DNA of 64,000 nt, taken from assembly GCA_964402115.1 (NCBI GenBank), contig CAYOBW010000007.1:6359-70358 (forward strand). The letters are read 5' to 3'. Below, piece after piece: positions 18,239 through 26,845 of this stretch. The notes under the pieces are model-generated. The model was not told the origin of the DNA. It saw nothing but the letters and a program-made list of their open reading frames with translations, and did not search any database. Position numbers and translations under genes: made by a program. Each line of letters opens with the position of its first letter. The stretch's first letter is position 1. The DNA is from CAYOBW01 sp964402115. Lineage in GTDB: Bacteria; Verrucomicrobiota; Kiritimatiellia; UBA8416; CAYOBW01.

Positions 18239-19692
18239 AAGCGCAACACGCCGGAGCATGGCGATGGGGGACTTGGGTGGCAGCGGGCGTCACGTGCGCG
18301 TGCGGCTGCGGCCCGGTCCGGGCCCGTGCCGCGGATGCGGCGCCCCGGCCCAACGTGGTGATGATCATTGCCGACGACCTGGCCCGCAACGAACTGGGCT
18401 GCTATGGCGGCCGAAACGTGCCCACGCCGAACATCGACAAACTCAGCGGCGAAGGGCTGCGCTTCACCCAGGTGATCAACTCGATGTCGATGTGCGTGCC
18501 CATGCGCGCGGCGCTCTACACGGGGCTCTACCCCATGCACAACGGCGTCTACCGTAATCACGCCAGCAGCAAGCCGGGCCTGAAGAGCATCCCTCACTAC
18601 CTGCAGCAAGTCGGCTACCGCGTTGGCGTGGCGGGCAAGAAACACTTCAGCCCGGCCGCCGTCTACCCATTCGAGGCCGTCACGGGGTTCGAGCCGAACT
18701 GCAGCGCCCCGACCGCCGATTACACCCTGGACGGCGTGCGCGCTTTCATGGCGCGCAGGGCGGACCAGCCGTTCTGCCTCTTCGTCTGCTCGACGCTGCC
18801 GCACGCGCCGTGGACGGTCGGGGACGCCGCGAAGTTCCCGCCCGAGCGGCTCGTGCTGCCGCCCCACTGGGCCGACACGGCGGGGACGCGCGCGGCGTTC
18901 TCCAAGTACTGCGCCGAGGTGGACGTGCTCGACCGCCAGGTGGGCGACGTCGTCCGCGTGATCGACGAACTCAAGCTGGCGCCGAACACGCTGGTGATCT
19001 TCAGCGGCGAGCAGGGGCCGCAGTTCCCCGGCGCCAAGTGGACCAACTACGACCACGGCCTGCTCAGCGGCTTCATCGCGCGCTGGCCAGGGAGGACGCA
19101 TGCCGGCGCGACAACGGGGGCGATCGTCCAGTACGAGGACGTGGCGCCGACGCTGATCGAACTCGCGGGCGGCAAGCCGCCGGAGGGGCTGGATGGACGC
19201 AGTTTCGCCGGCGTTCTGACAGGCGCCAAAACCGAGCACCGCGACTTCGCCTTCTCGATCCACAACAACGTCCCCGAGGGACGCCCCTATCCCATCCGCA
19301 CCATCCGGGGCAGCCAGTACAAGCTGCTGCTCAACCTGCAGCCCGACCAGGATTACCACGAGAAGCACATGATGGACATGGACCGCGAAGACTACTGGCA
19401 TTCCTGGCTGGAAGCCGCCAAGACCGACCCCCAGGCGGCAAAGATGCTGCAGCGGTTCCTCCGGCGGCCGGCAGTCGAGCTGTACGACGTGCAGAAGGAC
19501 CCCTGGGAACTGGAGAACCTCGCCGCTCGCCCGGAGCTGGCGGCGGTGCGCGCGGACCTGGAGCAGCGCCTGCGCGCCTGGATGGCGCAGCAGGGCGACC
19601 CGGGCGCTGCGCTGGACCGTGAAGACGAGGCGGCGAACAAGCGCGCCAAGGCGCCCGCGCGGGCCGGCGGCGCGCGGCAGGGAGCGCCATGA
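18235..19692 (+). CDS. Secreted family S1 sulfatase, Cys-type
   Basis: 485 residues, starting in the ATGA overlap with the phosphoesterase gene. The N-terminus is hydrophobic with several Cys (WVAAGVTCACGCG) and probably a signal or lipoprotein sequence. The alkaline-phosphatase-fold sulfatase begins NVVMIIADDLARNELGCYGG (metal-binding Asp pair). The signature MCVPMRAALYTG contains C-x-P-x-R with Cys87, the residue converted to formylglycine. GKKHF and the SGEQGPQFPGAKWTNYDHG block are closest in style to the N-sulfoglucosamine-sulfohydrolase/S1_8-like group, although the usual SDNG or SDHG is replaced. Near the end is the usual YDVQKDPWELENLA block. It removes sulfate esters or N-sulfate from a glycan. 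Maturation must come from an FGE or anSME; the FGE-like protein at 14140 lacks one needed Cys. Its stop overlaps the next start. Confidence 0.88.
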   Translation: MKAQHAGAWRWGTWVAAGVTCACGCGPVRARAADAAPRPNVVMIIADDLARNELGCYGGRNVPTPNIDKLSGEGLRFTQVINSMSMCVPMRAALYTGLYPMHNGVYRNHASSKPGLKSIPHYLQQVGYRVGVAGKKHFSPAAVYPFEAVTGFEPNCSAPTADYTLDGVRAFMARRADQPFCLFVCSTLPHAPWTVGDAAKFPPERLVLPPHWADTAGTRAAFSKYCAEVDVLDRQVGDVVRVIDELKLAPNTLVIFSGEQGPQFPGAKWTNYDHGLLSGFIARWPGRTHAGATTGAIVQYEDVAPTLIELAGGKPPEGLDGRSFAGVLTGAKTEHRDFAFSIHNNVPEGRPYPIRTIRGSQYKLLLNLQPDQDYHEKHMMDMDREDYWHSWLEAAKTDPQAAKMLQRFLRRPAVELYDVQKDPWELENLAARPELAAVRADLEQRLRAWMAQQGDPGAALDREDEAANKRAKAPARAGGARQGAP

Positions 19693-21467
19693 GCCCGGGA
19701 CGCGCCTACAATGGAGCCATTTGCGCCGTGGTTGCCGGCGCCGTGCTCGGCGGCCAGGCAGTCTGGGCCGCGACGTACGATTGGTCCGGCGCCGCGAATG
19801 CGAATTGGAGCGATCCGGCCAACTGGGGAGGAACCGTGCCGACAAGCGCCGACACGGCGCAGTTCAACCGCCCCGTGTATACGAACCAGCCAGCCCTCAA
19901 CGTCGCCGCGGCGGTTTCGAACGTGAAGCTGACGACCCTTTCCGGACCTGTCGCGATCACGGCCGGCAGTCCCCTTGCCGTCAGCCTCACCGGCAGTACA
20001 CCGGACGCCGCCATCGATCTGCGTTCCGCGGCGGCCGATCTGCTGATCGACGGCGACATCTCGCTGGCGGGCGCCACCTTCCACAAGTTCGGGGTGGCAT
20101 CCAACCGGACGCTGACCGTCGCCGGCAACGTCACGGGCAACAAGCGGCTCGACATCACGGGCAGCCTGGACGGCGACCCGACCGGCGCCACCGGCGCCGG
20201 CGGCATCGTCTACCTGAAGGGCGCCGCCAACGCCGTCCTCAGTGTCTACATCAAGGTCGGCACCCTGCAGGTCGAGCACTTGACCGGCCTGACGGCGATC
20301 CCCTTCCTTCTGCAGGGTAATACCGTCACAACGCCAACGCTCCGGTACGTGGGCGGCGCGGCGACCAGCACGTGGAAGCCCTCCCTCAAACTGCGGGCGG
20401 GGACGGGCTACGGCGCCATCGACGCCTCCGGGACGGGGGCGCTCACCCTGGGCAACACCGGCAACATCGCCTGCACGGGTGACGCCGCCGACGTTCCCCT
20501 GCAGCTGGTGCTGACCGGCAGCCATACCGGCGACAACACACTGGCCTCCGGGCTGGTGAACGGTGCCGGCAGCCGCGTCCTGTCCCTTGTGAAGTCCGGC
20601 CCCGGCACCTGGGTGCTGACGGGCAACAACACGTTCACAGGAACGACGACGCTGCGCGACGGAGTCCTGAGTGTCGCCACGATCGGCAACGGCGGGGTTG
20701 CGGGGAATCTCGGCAAGGCGGGCAGCGCGGCGGCCAACCTGGTCTTCGACGGCGGCACGCTGCGCTACACCGGCGCCACGGCCAGCACCGACCGGAACTT
20801 CACGATCAACGCGGGCCAGACCGGAACGGTCGATGTGGCCGCCAATGCGCTGACGCTTTCCGGAGCCTCCGCCGCCACGTCAGGCGCGTTTGTCAAACTG
20901 GGCGCGGGGACTCTGAACCTCTCCGGCGCGAACCAGCACACCGGCCCGACCACCGTCCGTGCGGGCACGCTGCTGGTCAACGGGGTGCACGGCGCGGGTG
21001 CCCAGGCCGCCTGCCACGTCGCCGGGGGGACGCTGGCCGGGAGCGGAACCATCCCGGGCAGCGTTTCGGTTCAGGCTGGCGCCGTGCTCGCCCCGGGAGC
21101 CGCGGGCGAGGCTGACACCGGCGTGTTGACGGTGAATGGCGCGCTGGACCTGCAGTCGGGCTCGACGCTGCACGTCAACATCGCCAGCGGAGGGTGCGAC
21201 CTGGTCAACATGGCGGGAGGCGAGTCGTTGTCGGTGGGTGAGACGGCTGCGCTGAACGTCGTCCTCGGCGAGGGCGAAGTGCCGGCACCCGGAACGTCAT
21301 TCACGATCGTGTCCGGTTTCGCGCGGCGGTCGGGCACGTTTGCGCACCTGCCGGACAACGCCGAGTTCGACGTCGGCGGGGCACCCTTCGTGATCCACTA
21401 TCATTCCGACGCCATTGTGCTGACGGCCGGCAAACTGGTGGCCGGCACGCTGTTCATCGTGGAGTAG
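19689..21467 (+). CDS. Secreted PATR beta-strand repeat protein with a GTLFIVE tail
   Basis: 592 residues, translationally coupled to the sulfatase by ATGA. A signal peptide (ICAVVAGAVLGGQAVWAA) precedes the opening module YDWSGAANANWSDPANWGG, common at the N-terminus of PATR and PEP-CTERM-type proteins. At least two autotransporter-associated beta-strand repeats follow: VKSGPGTWVLTGNNTFTG and VKLGAGTLNLSGANQHTG. The remainder is Gly/Thr/Ala-rich beta-helix sequence. There is no C-terminal beta-barrel, so it is not a classical autotransporter. It ends KLVAGTLFIVE, a variant of the short tail also found on the proteins ending at 38813, 49879, 53966 and 56175. The likely role is a surface structural or glycan-binding protein made with the sulfatase. 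Confidence 0.75.
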   Translation: MSPGRAYNGAICAVVAGAVLGGQAVWAATYDWSGAANANWSDPANWGGTVPTSADTAQFNRPVYTNQPALNVAAAVSNVKLTTLSGPVAITAGSPLAVSLTGSTPDAAIDLRSAAADLLIDGDISLAGATFHKFGVASNRTLTVAGNVTGNKRLDITGSLDGDPTGATGAGGIVYLKGAANAVLSVYIKVGTLQVEHLTGLTAIPFLLQGNTVTTPTLRYVGGAATSTWKPSLKLRAGTGYGAIDASGTGALTLGNTGNIACTGDAADVPLQLVLTGSHTGDNTLASGLVNGAGSRVLSLVKSGPGTWVLTGNNTFTGTTTLRDGVLSVATIGNGGVAGNLGKAGSAAANLVFDGGTLRYTGATASTDRNFTINAGQTGTVDVAANALTLSGASAATSGAFVKLGAGTLNLSGANQHTGPTTVRAGTLLVNGVHGAGAQAACHVAGGTLAGSGTIPGSVSVQAGAVLAPGAAGEADTGVLTVNGALDLQSGSTLHVNIASGGCDLVNMAGGESLSVGETAALNVVLGEGEVPAPGTSFTIVSGFARRSGTFAHLPDNAEFDVGGAPFVIHYHSDAIVLTAGKLVAGTLFIVE

Positions 21468-21493
21468 GAGCCAAGCGCCGTGAGGAGAATGAG

Positions 21494-23260
21494 ATGGGCA
21501 TGCCAAGACCGGTAGAGGCTGCAGTGACATTCGAAGCGCGTGCGCGGATCGGGACGCGCCCCTTGAAACGGGCAGCCCTTCTCGCCTGGCTTGCCGCCCG
21601 GCTTGCGCTGTTGTCCGGCGCGTTCGCCGCGGACAAGCCTGACCAAGCGGACTTCGACGCTCAATGCGCCACCAACTTCAGCACCGCCGGCTTCGTTTTC
21701 GATATCGCTGGTGGCCCCTTCAAGCCGAACGCAAGGTCGTTTGGCGAGAACTACACGTGCCCCGACTGGTTCCGCGATGCCAAGTTCGGGATCTACATGC
21801 ACTGGGGCCTGGGTTCGGTGCCAGGCTTCAACGGCCACTATGCCCGCTACATGTACCACCAGCAGGAACCGGAGGCGGCCCGGCAGGACCGGCTGACCGG
21901 ACGGAAGGCGCTATCGGGCTACCGCCCCGGACAGGGCGTTTACGACTACCACGTGAAGACCTACGGGCATCCCTCCAAGTTCGGCTACAAGGATTTCATC
22001 CCGATGTGGAAGGCGGACAAGTTCGACGCCGCCGCCCTGGCTGCGCTCTACAAAGAGAGCGGGGCGAAGTACGTCGGCGTCATGGCCGTACACCACGACA
22101 ACTTCGACCTCTACGACTCCACGCATCAGCCCTGGAACTCCTGCCGCATGGGGCCCGGCATCGATATCGTCGGCGCCTGGCAGAAGGCCTGCGCCAAGGA
22201 GAATCTGCGCTTTGCCATCACCTCGCATTTGTCCAACCAGGGGCACGAGCACCTGTTCTACCAGGGGGAGACCGATGCCACCGGCCCGCTGGCCGGCGTC
22301 CCCTACGACACCGTGGATCCGCGGAATGAGGGGCTCTACGGACGGCGCACACCGGACCGCCTGAAACGGCTGAACCCCGCCTTTGCGCAAAGCTGGTATC
22401 TCCGGACCAAGGAACTGATCGACAAGTACAATCCCGACCTCGTCTACCTCGACGGCGGCCTGCCGAACGGCGACTACGGCCTGAACCTGGCCGCGCATTT
22501 CTACAACCGCTACCTCAAGGTGAACGGGAAACAGGAAGGTGTCTTTACCATCAAGCGACGAACGCCCTCGGGCTTCACCCTCGATGTCGAGAGCGCCGGC
22601 ATCGAGAAGGCGCTGGCGGAGCCCTGGCAGGTGGACACCACGATCAACCCCGGCTGGTTCTACCTCGGGCGGGATGCCGCCGCATCGGAGGGCGCTGACG
22701 ACGCCGGCATGTCCGCCGCCGAGGATTCGAAAAGCGGGCCCGACCGCATCCGCCTGCCCGCCGGCAAGGTCATCGACAACCTCGTGGATATCGTCAGCAA
22801 GAACGGCAACATGCTGCTGAACGTCGGGCTGCGGCCGGACGGAAGCCTGCCGGAGACCTTCAGGCGCGAACTCGAGGAGATCGGCCGGTGGCTGAAGGTG
22901 AACGGGGAGGCGATCTACGGCACCCGCCCGTTCAAAGTGTTCGGCGAGGGGCCGTTCCGCATGCCGAAGAGCGAGAGCAAGTTCAACGATAACGAATACG
23001 CGTACACCGCGCAGGACATCCGCTTTACGACCAAGGGCGCGACCGTTTACGCGATCCTGCTCGACTGGCCCGGGGACGGCACGCGGGTGAGGATCAAATC
23101 CCTGGGAAGCAAGTCCCTGGGCCCCATCCAGTCGGTTGCGCTCCTGGCGACCGGGGAACCGCTCAAATGGGCCCAGGGCGACGACGGCCTGCTGGTGAAC
23201 CTGCCCGGCAAAGCCGTCGGTGAGCATGCCTATGTCCTGAAAATCACGGAGATCCCATGA
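21494..23260 (+). CDS. Secreted GH29 alpha-L-fucosidase
   Basis: 588 residues. The ATG at 21494 follows GAGGAGAA; a second ATG at 21500 is possible. The n-region is long before the hydrophobic AALLAWLAARLALLSGAFA signal. The GH29 fold is clear: YTCPDWFRDAKFGIYMHWGL, then YKESGAKYVGVMAVHHDNFD, TSHLSNQGHEH, and YNPDLVYLDGGLP where Asp320 is the expected nucleophile. The region VDIVSKNGNMLLNVGLRPDG matches the end of the catalytic domain, and a C-terminal beta-sandwich follows (LDWPGDGTRVRIKS). The family hydrolyses alpha-L-fucosides with retention. Together with the sulfatase it suggests that the target glycan is fucosylated, perhaps a sulfated fucose polymer or rhamnogalacturonan. The stop overlaps the next start by ATGA. 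Confidence 0.9.
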   Translation: MGMPRPVEAAVTFEARARIGTRPLKRAALLAWLAARLALLSGAFAADKPDQADFDAQCATNFSTAGFVFDIAGGPFKPNARSFGENYTCPDWFRDAKFGIYMHWGLGSVPGFNGHYARYMYHQQEPEAARQDRLTGRKALSGYRPGQGVYDYHVKTYGHPSKFGYKDFIPMWKADKFDAAALAALYKESGAKYVGVMAVHHDNFDLYDSTHQPWNSCRMGPGIDIVGAWQKACAKENLRFAITSHLSNQGHEHLFYQGETDATGPLAGVPYDTVDPRNEGLYGRRTPDRLKRLNPAFAQSWYLRTKELIDKYNPDLVYLDGGLPNGDYGLNLAAHFYNRYLKVNGKQEGVFTIKRRTPSGFTLDVESAGIEKALAEPWQVDTTINPGWFYLGRDAAASEGADDAGMSAAEDSKSGPDRIRLPAGKVIDNLVDIVSKNGNMLLNVGLRPDGSLPETFRRELEEIGRWLKVNGEAIYGTRPFKVFGEGPFRMPKSESKFNDNEYAYTAQDIRFTTKGATVYAILLDWPGDGTRVRIKSLGSKSLGPIQSVALLATGEPLKWAQGDDGLLVNLPGKAVGEHAYVLKITEIP

Positions 23261-23646
23261 GCGAAACCCTGACTTCGCGCGAACGCGTCTTGGCGGCCTT
23301 TGCCCACCTCGAACCGGACCGCGAGCCCTGCTGGTGCGGCGCATCCCCCGAGTTCCTCGCCAAGGCACGGCGGCATCTGGACTTGCCTGACGACGAGGGG
23401 TTTCGCGTGCGGATCGGCGACGACTTCCGCCGCGTCTTTACCCGTTACACCGGTCCGGCGCGCCCGTCGAACCGGACCGTCTTCGGCGTCGAGCGGGCCG
23501 GGCACGGCTACGGTCAGCCGCTCAGCCACCCGCTGGCCGACGCCACGCTGCAGGGCATTCACGACTTCATTCTCGAGGAGACGCCGGTGGAGAACGTCGT
23601 GGCGATGTTCGATGCCGTGGCGGAGTTCGGCAGATACGTTCGCTGA
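23257..23646 (+). pseudogene. Internally deleted uroporphyrinogen-decarboxylase-like protein remnant
   Basis: 129 residues where full URO-D-like proteins have roughly 340-380. The N-terminal part (SRERVLAAFAHLEPDREP, RIGDDFRRVFTRYTGPA, FGVERAGHGYGQPLSHPLAD) follows the start of the environmental URO-D/methyltransferase-like family. It then jumps near residue 102 to EETPVENVVAMFDAVAEFGR, which looks like the extreme C-terminus of the same family (TPVENVLAMF...). The central barrel of some 230 residues is missing, but the frame is intact. The simplest reading is an in-frame deletion leaving a non-catalytic remnant. Such proteins are often found among PVC glycan loci. It starts within the GH29 stop (ATGA) and is followed by GH127 after 17 bases. 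A small functional protein cannot be excluded. Confidence 0.6.
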
Positions 23647-23663
23647 GTAACGAAAGGAAACAC

Positions 23664-26129
23664 ATGAGCATGCATACCCGTCTCGCCTGCCTCGTCGTCG
23701 CCTGCGCACCCGTCGGCGCGCTGGCGGCGGCCGACACGGCTGCCGTCGTGGACAAGCCCGACATCACGCAGACCAACGCCTTCTACGCGGGGAACCGGCC
23801 TCCGCTGTTGCCCAGTCCCTTCATCCGCCTGCCCACCGGAGCCGTCAAGCCGGCGGGGTGGGTCAGGCGGCAGCTCGAGCTGCAGGCCGCTGGCTTCATC
23901 GGGCACATGGGGGAGGTGAGCAGCTTCCTCAACAAAAACGACAACGCCTGGCTCCGCGCCGACGGCAAGGGCGGCTGTTTCTGGGAGGAGGTGCCATACT
24001 GGCTGCGCGGCTACGCCACGATGGCCTTCCAGCTCGACGACCCCGCGCTCGTCGCCGAGGCGAAGCTGTGGCTGGAGCCCTCCATCGCCGGCCAGCGGCC
24101 GAACGGGTACTTCGGCACGGAGGCGCTGGCGGGCGGCGACGGCGGCGCGCCCGACCTGATGCCCCACCAGAACATGCTCTACGCGTACCGCGCCTATTAC
24201 GACGCCACGGGCGACGCCCGTGTGCCGGCGTTGATGACGCGCTTCTTCCACTGGGAACTCACGCTCGACGACAAGCGTTTCTTCAACGGCGGCTGGGGCG
24301 CGGCCCGCAACAGCGACAACATGGACATGGTTTACTGGCTTTACAACCGGACGGGCGACCCCAAGCTCCTGGAGCTCGGCGAGAAGCTCATGCGCACCGG
24401 CGAGCGCTGGATGGGCCGGCTCGGCGGCTGCCACAACGTCGCGTTCTCCCAGGGATTCCGCAAGCCCGCGGTCTTCTACCAGCAGAACCACGACCCCAAG
24501 TACCTGGCGCAGATGGAGAGCAACTGGCACGACATCTACGACGTCTACGGCCAGGTGCCCGGCGGCATGTTCGGCGGCGACGAGTTCGCCCGCGCCGGCC
24601 ACACCGATCCGCGGCAGGCCATCGAGACCTGCGGGGCGGTCGAGATGATGTTCTCGGCCCAGATCCTCGCGCGCATCACCGGCGACCTGAAGTGGCTGGA
24701 CCGCTGCGAGGACATCGCCTTCAACACGCTGCCTGCCACCATGACCGCCGACTTCCGGGGGCTGCGCTACCTCACCTCGCCGAACCAGTGCAACTCCGAC
24801 GCGCGCACCAAGGCGCCGACGCTGGCCGACGACGGCCCCATGCAGGTCATGAACCCGCGCGACCACCACTGCTGTCAGCACAACGTCGCCATCGGCTGGC
24901 CCTGCTTCGTCGAGAGCCTTTACGCCGCCACGCCTGACGGCGGTTTGGCGGCGCTGATGTACGCCCCCTGCACGGTCACGGCCCGGGTGGGCGACGGCAC
25001 GCGCGTCACGCTCGCGCAGGAGACGCGCTACCCCTTCGAGGAGCGCGTGGAACTGACGCTCGCGGCGCCCGCCGCCGTAGCCTTCCCCCTCTACTTGCGC
25101 ATACCCGCGTGGTGCGCCAAGCCGTCACTCCGCGTCAACGGCCGCGCCCTCGCCGTGACCGCCAAGGGCGGCGACCTGGTGCGCGTGACGCGCAAGTGGG
25201 CAAACGGCGACAAGGTCGCCCTCGAGCTGCCGATGCCCGTGAGGCTGACACGCTGGGAGAAGAACGCGAACAGCGTGTCCGTCCACCGCGGCCCGCTGAC
25301 CTACTCCGTCAAGATCGGCGAGACCTACCGCCGCCAGTTCCCGGACCGGAAGGACGACAAGTGGCCGGCCCTGGAGATCGTGCCGACCACGCCGTGGAAC
25401 TACGGGCTGGTGCTCGGCTCGTCCGACCCCGCGGCCGGGATCAAGCTCGTCACCAAGCCGTTTCCCGCGGACAATCAGCCGTTCACGCTCGACGCCGCGC
25501 CCCTGGAGCTGCGGGTGCGCGCGAAGCGCATCCCGAACTGGACCGAGAACGCCTTCGGCGTCGTGGACAAGCTGCAGCCCTCGCCGATCCGGTCGGACGC
25601 GGCGGTCGAAACGGTGACGATGGTTCCCATGGGCTGCGCGCGGCTGCGCCTGTCGGCCCTGCCGGCAATCGGGGATGGCCCCGACGCGAAGCCTTGGACG
25701 CCGTATGGCGAGCCCATCAGCTCCTGGAGCGAAGACCCGGGCATTCTCAAGGCGCTGGGTGATCCGCGCGAGCCGAAAAGCTCGGACGACGGGGGCGTGG
25801 GCATGTTCCTGATGTACGGCAACTCGCTCTTCGGCAGCCAGCAGTGGATCCGCATGCCGTTCGAGCAGCCGCGCACGGTGTCGAAGGCCCGCGTCTACTG
25901 GTGGACCGAACACCACCAGCATGGCGGCGTGCGCGAGCCGGCGTCCTGGCGGCTGCTCTACAAGCAGGGCGGCGCGTGGGTGCCCGTCCCCCACCCCAGC
26001 GGCTACGGCGTGGCCTTGAACCAGTATAACGAGACGACCTTCGACCCGGTGACCACGACCGAACTGAAGATGGAGATCCAGTTCCAGAAGGACCGCTGCG
26101 GCAGCGTGATTCGCTGGCGCGTGGAGTAA
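23664..26129 (+). CDS. Secreted GH127 (DUF1680) beta-L-arabinofuranosidase-like enzyme, third copy
   Basis: 821 residues, starting MSMHTRLACLVVACAPVGAL after an AAAGGAAA site. The mature N-terminus VVDKPDITQTNAFYAGNR matches the copies at 3964 and 6795 nearly word for word. Zinc-thiolate residues are Glu321 and Cys323 in ETCG and Cys403-Cys404 in HHCCQHN. The catalytic (alpha/alpha)6 barrel is followed by beta domains (MGCARLRLSALPAIGDGPDA) and one F5/8-C-like C-terminal module (WRLLYKQGGAWVPVPHPSGYG). This copy is complete where the second copy is gapped and lacks the extra module of the first. Divergence among the three suggests ancient duplication with different linkage or substrate preference. 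The start is 17 bases after the URO-D remnant, probably the same transcript. Confidence 0.9.
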   Translation: MSMHTRLACLVVACAPVGALAAADTAAVVDKPDITQTNAFYAGNRPPLLPSPFIRLPTGAVKPAGWVRRQLELQAAGFIGHMGEVSSFLNKNDNAWLRADGKGGCFWEEVPYWLRGYATMAFQLDDPALVAEAKLWLEPSIAGQRPNGYFGTEALAGGDGGAPDLMPHQNMLYAYRAYYDATGDARVPALMTRFFHWELTLDDKRFFNGGWGAARNSDNMDMVYWLYNRTGDPKLLELGEKLMRTGERWMGRLGGCHNVAFSQGFRKPAVFYQQNHDPKYLAQMESNWHDIYDVYGQVPGGMFGGDEFARAGHTDPRQAIETCGAVEMMFSAQILARITGDLKWLDRCEDIAFNTLPATMTADFRGLRYLTSPNQCNSDARTKAPTLADDGPMQVMNPRDHHCCQHNVAIGWPCFVESLYAATPDGGLAALMYAPCTVTARVGDGTRVTLAQETRYPFEERVELTLAAPAAVAFPLYLRIPAWCAKPSLRVNGRALAVTAKGGDLVRVTRKWANGDKVALELPMPVRLTRWEKNANSVSVHRGPLTYSVKIGETYRRQFPDRKDDKWPALEIVPTTPWNYGLVLGSSDPAAGIKLVTKPFPADNQPFTLDAAPLELRVRAKRIPNWTENAFGVVDKLQPSPIRSDAAVETVTMVPMGCARLRLSALPAIGDGPDAKPWTPYGEPISSWSEDPGILKALGDPREPKSSDDGGVGMFLMYGNSLFGSQQWIRMPFEQPRTVSKARVYWWTEHHQHGGVREPASWRLLYKQGGAWVPVPHPSGYGVALNQYNETTFDPVTTTELKMEIQFQKDRCGSVIRWRVE

Positions 26130-26140
26130 AGGACGTACGC

Positions 26141-26836
26141 ATGACCCATGACTACATGCTTCCAGAGCAGATCGAACCGCACATTCGGACATTCCGTTCA
26201 CAGAAGGTGATCTTGGATTGCGACCTGGCGCGGATTTACGGTGTGCCGACAAAGCGTCTGAACGAGCAGGTCGTCCGCAACGCCCGGCGATTCCCCGCCG
26301 ATTTTGTGTTTCGATTGACCGCTGCCGAGACCGAACAGGACCAACTTCTAAGGTCGCAATTTGCGACCTTGAAGCATGTCGCAAGCATGCGGTCGCAATT
26401 TGCGACCGCATCGGCCAAGCGCAACATGCGATTCCTGCCCTATGCCTTCACCGAACATGGGGCGATCATGGCTGCCACGGTCCTGAACACTCCGCAGGCG
26501 GTGGAGATGAGCGTGTTCGTGGTGCGGGCGTTCGTCAAGATGCGTGACCACCTGGCCACGACGAGGGAATTGGCGCTGCGGTTGGCGGAGATCGAAAAGC
26601 AACTCGTCGTCCACGACACGGCTCTCGTTGATCTCTACGAGAGACTGCGCCCATTGTTGCTGCCTCCGGAAGATCCGCCAGACAAGAGAATCGGTTTCAG
26701 CGTTCGTGAAGCACGCGCGAAGTATGGAGCCGGGAATGGCAACACAAGAGATCGTTGTCATCCGGCTGCGGGCGATGCGACCCAATCGCGGCGGAAACGC
26801 GCGGCACGCGGCAGCCGTGACCGCCACAACCCATAG
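26141..26836 (+). CDS. ORF6N-domain DNA-binding-type protein
   Basis: 231 residues. The N-terminal 110 residues match the ORF6N domain: PHIRTFRSQKVILDCDLARIYGVPTKRLNEQVVRNARRFP in consecutive blocks and RFLPYAFTEHGAIMAATVLN. ORF6N proteins are related to phage KilA-N/Roi-type proteins, are thought to bind DNA, and are widespread as small mobile or prophage-derived genes. A coiled-coil-like stretch (RELALRLAEIEKQLVVHD) follows. The C-terminus is basic and low in complexity and may be poorly conserved. Two copies of RSQFAT inside the domain are encoded by DNA palindromes. Base composition is visibly less G+C-rich than the flanking glycosidases. It starts 11 bases after a GH127 stop yet has no obvious link to glycan use, so insertion by transfer is plausible. 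No integrase or toxin partner is nearby. Confidence 0.8.
   Translation: MTHDYMLPEQIEPHIRTFRSQKVILDCDLARIYGVPTKRLNEQVVRNARRFPADFVFRLTAAETEQDQLLRSQFATLKHVASMRSQFATASAKRNMRFLPYAFTEHGAIMAATVLNTPQAVEMSVFVVRAFVKMRDHLATTRELALRLAEIEKQLVVHDTALVDLYERLRPLLLPPEDPPDKRIGFSVREARAKYGAGNGNTRDRCHPAAGDATQSRRKRAARGSRDRHNP
26350..26411. repeat. Two in-frame palindromes sharing a GGTCGCAATTTGCGACC core inside the ORF6N gene
   Basis: Palindrome 1, 26350-26370, has perfect 10-base arms around a single T. Palindrome 2, 26387-26411, has perfect 12-base arms around a T. The shared 17-base core encodes RSQFAT in both places, in the same frame, separated by KHVASM. The copies add residues between the two halves of the ORF6N domain without breaking the frame. 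Confidence 0.85.
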
Positions 26837-26845
26837 GGAGGATGC

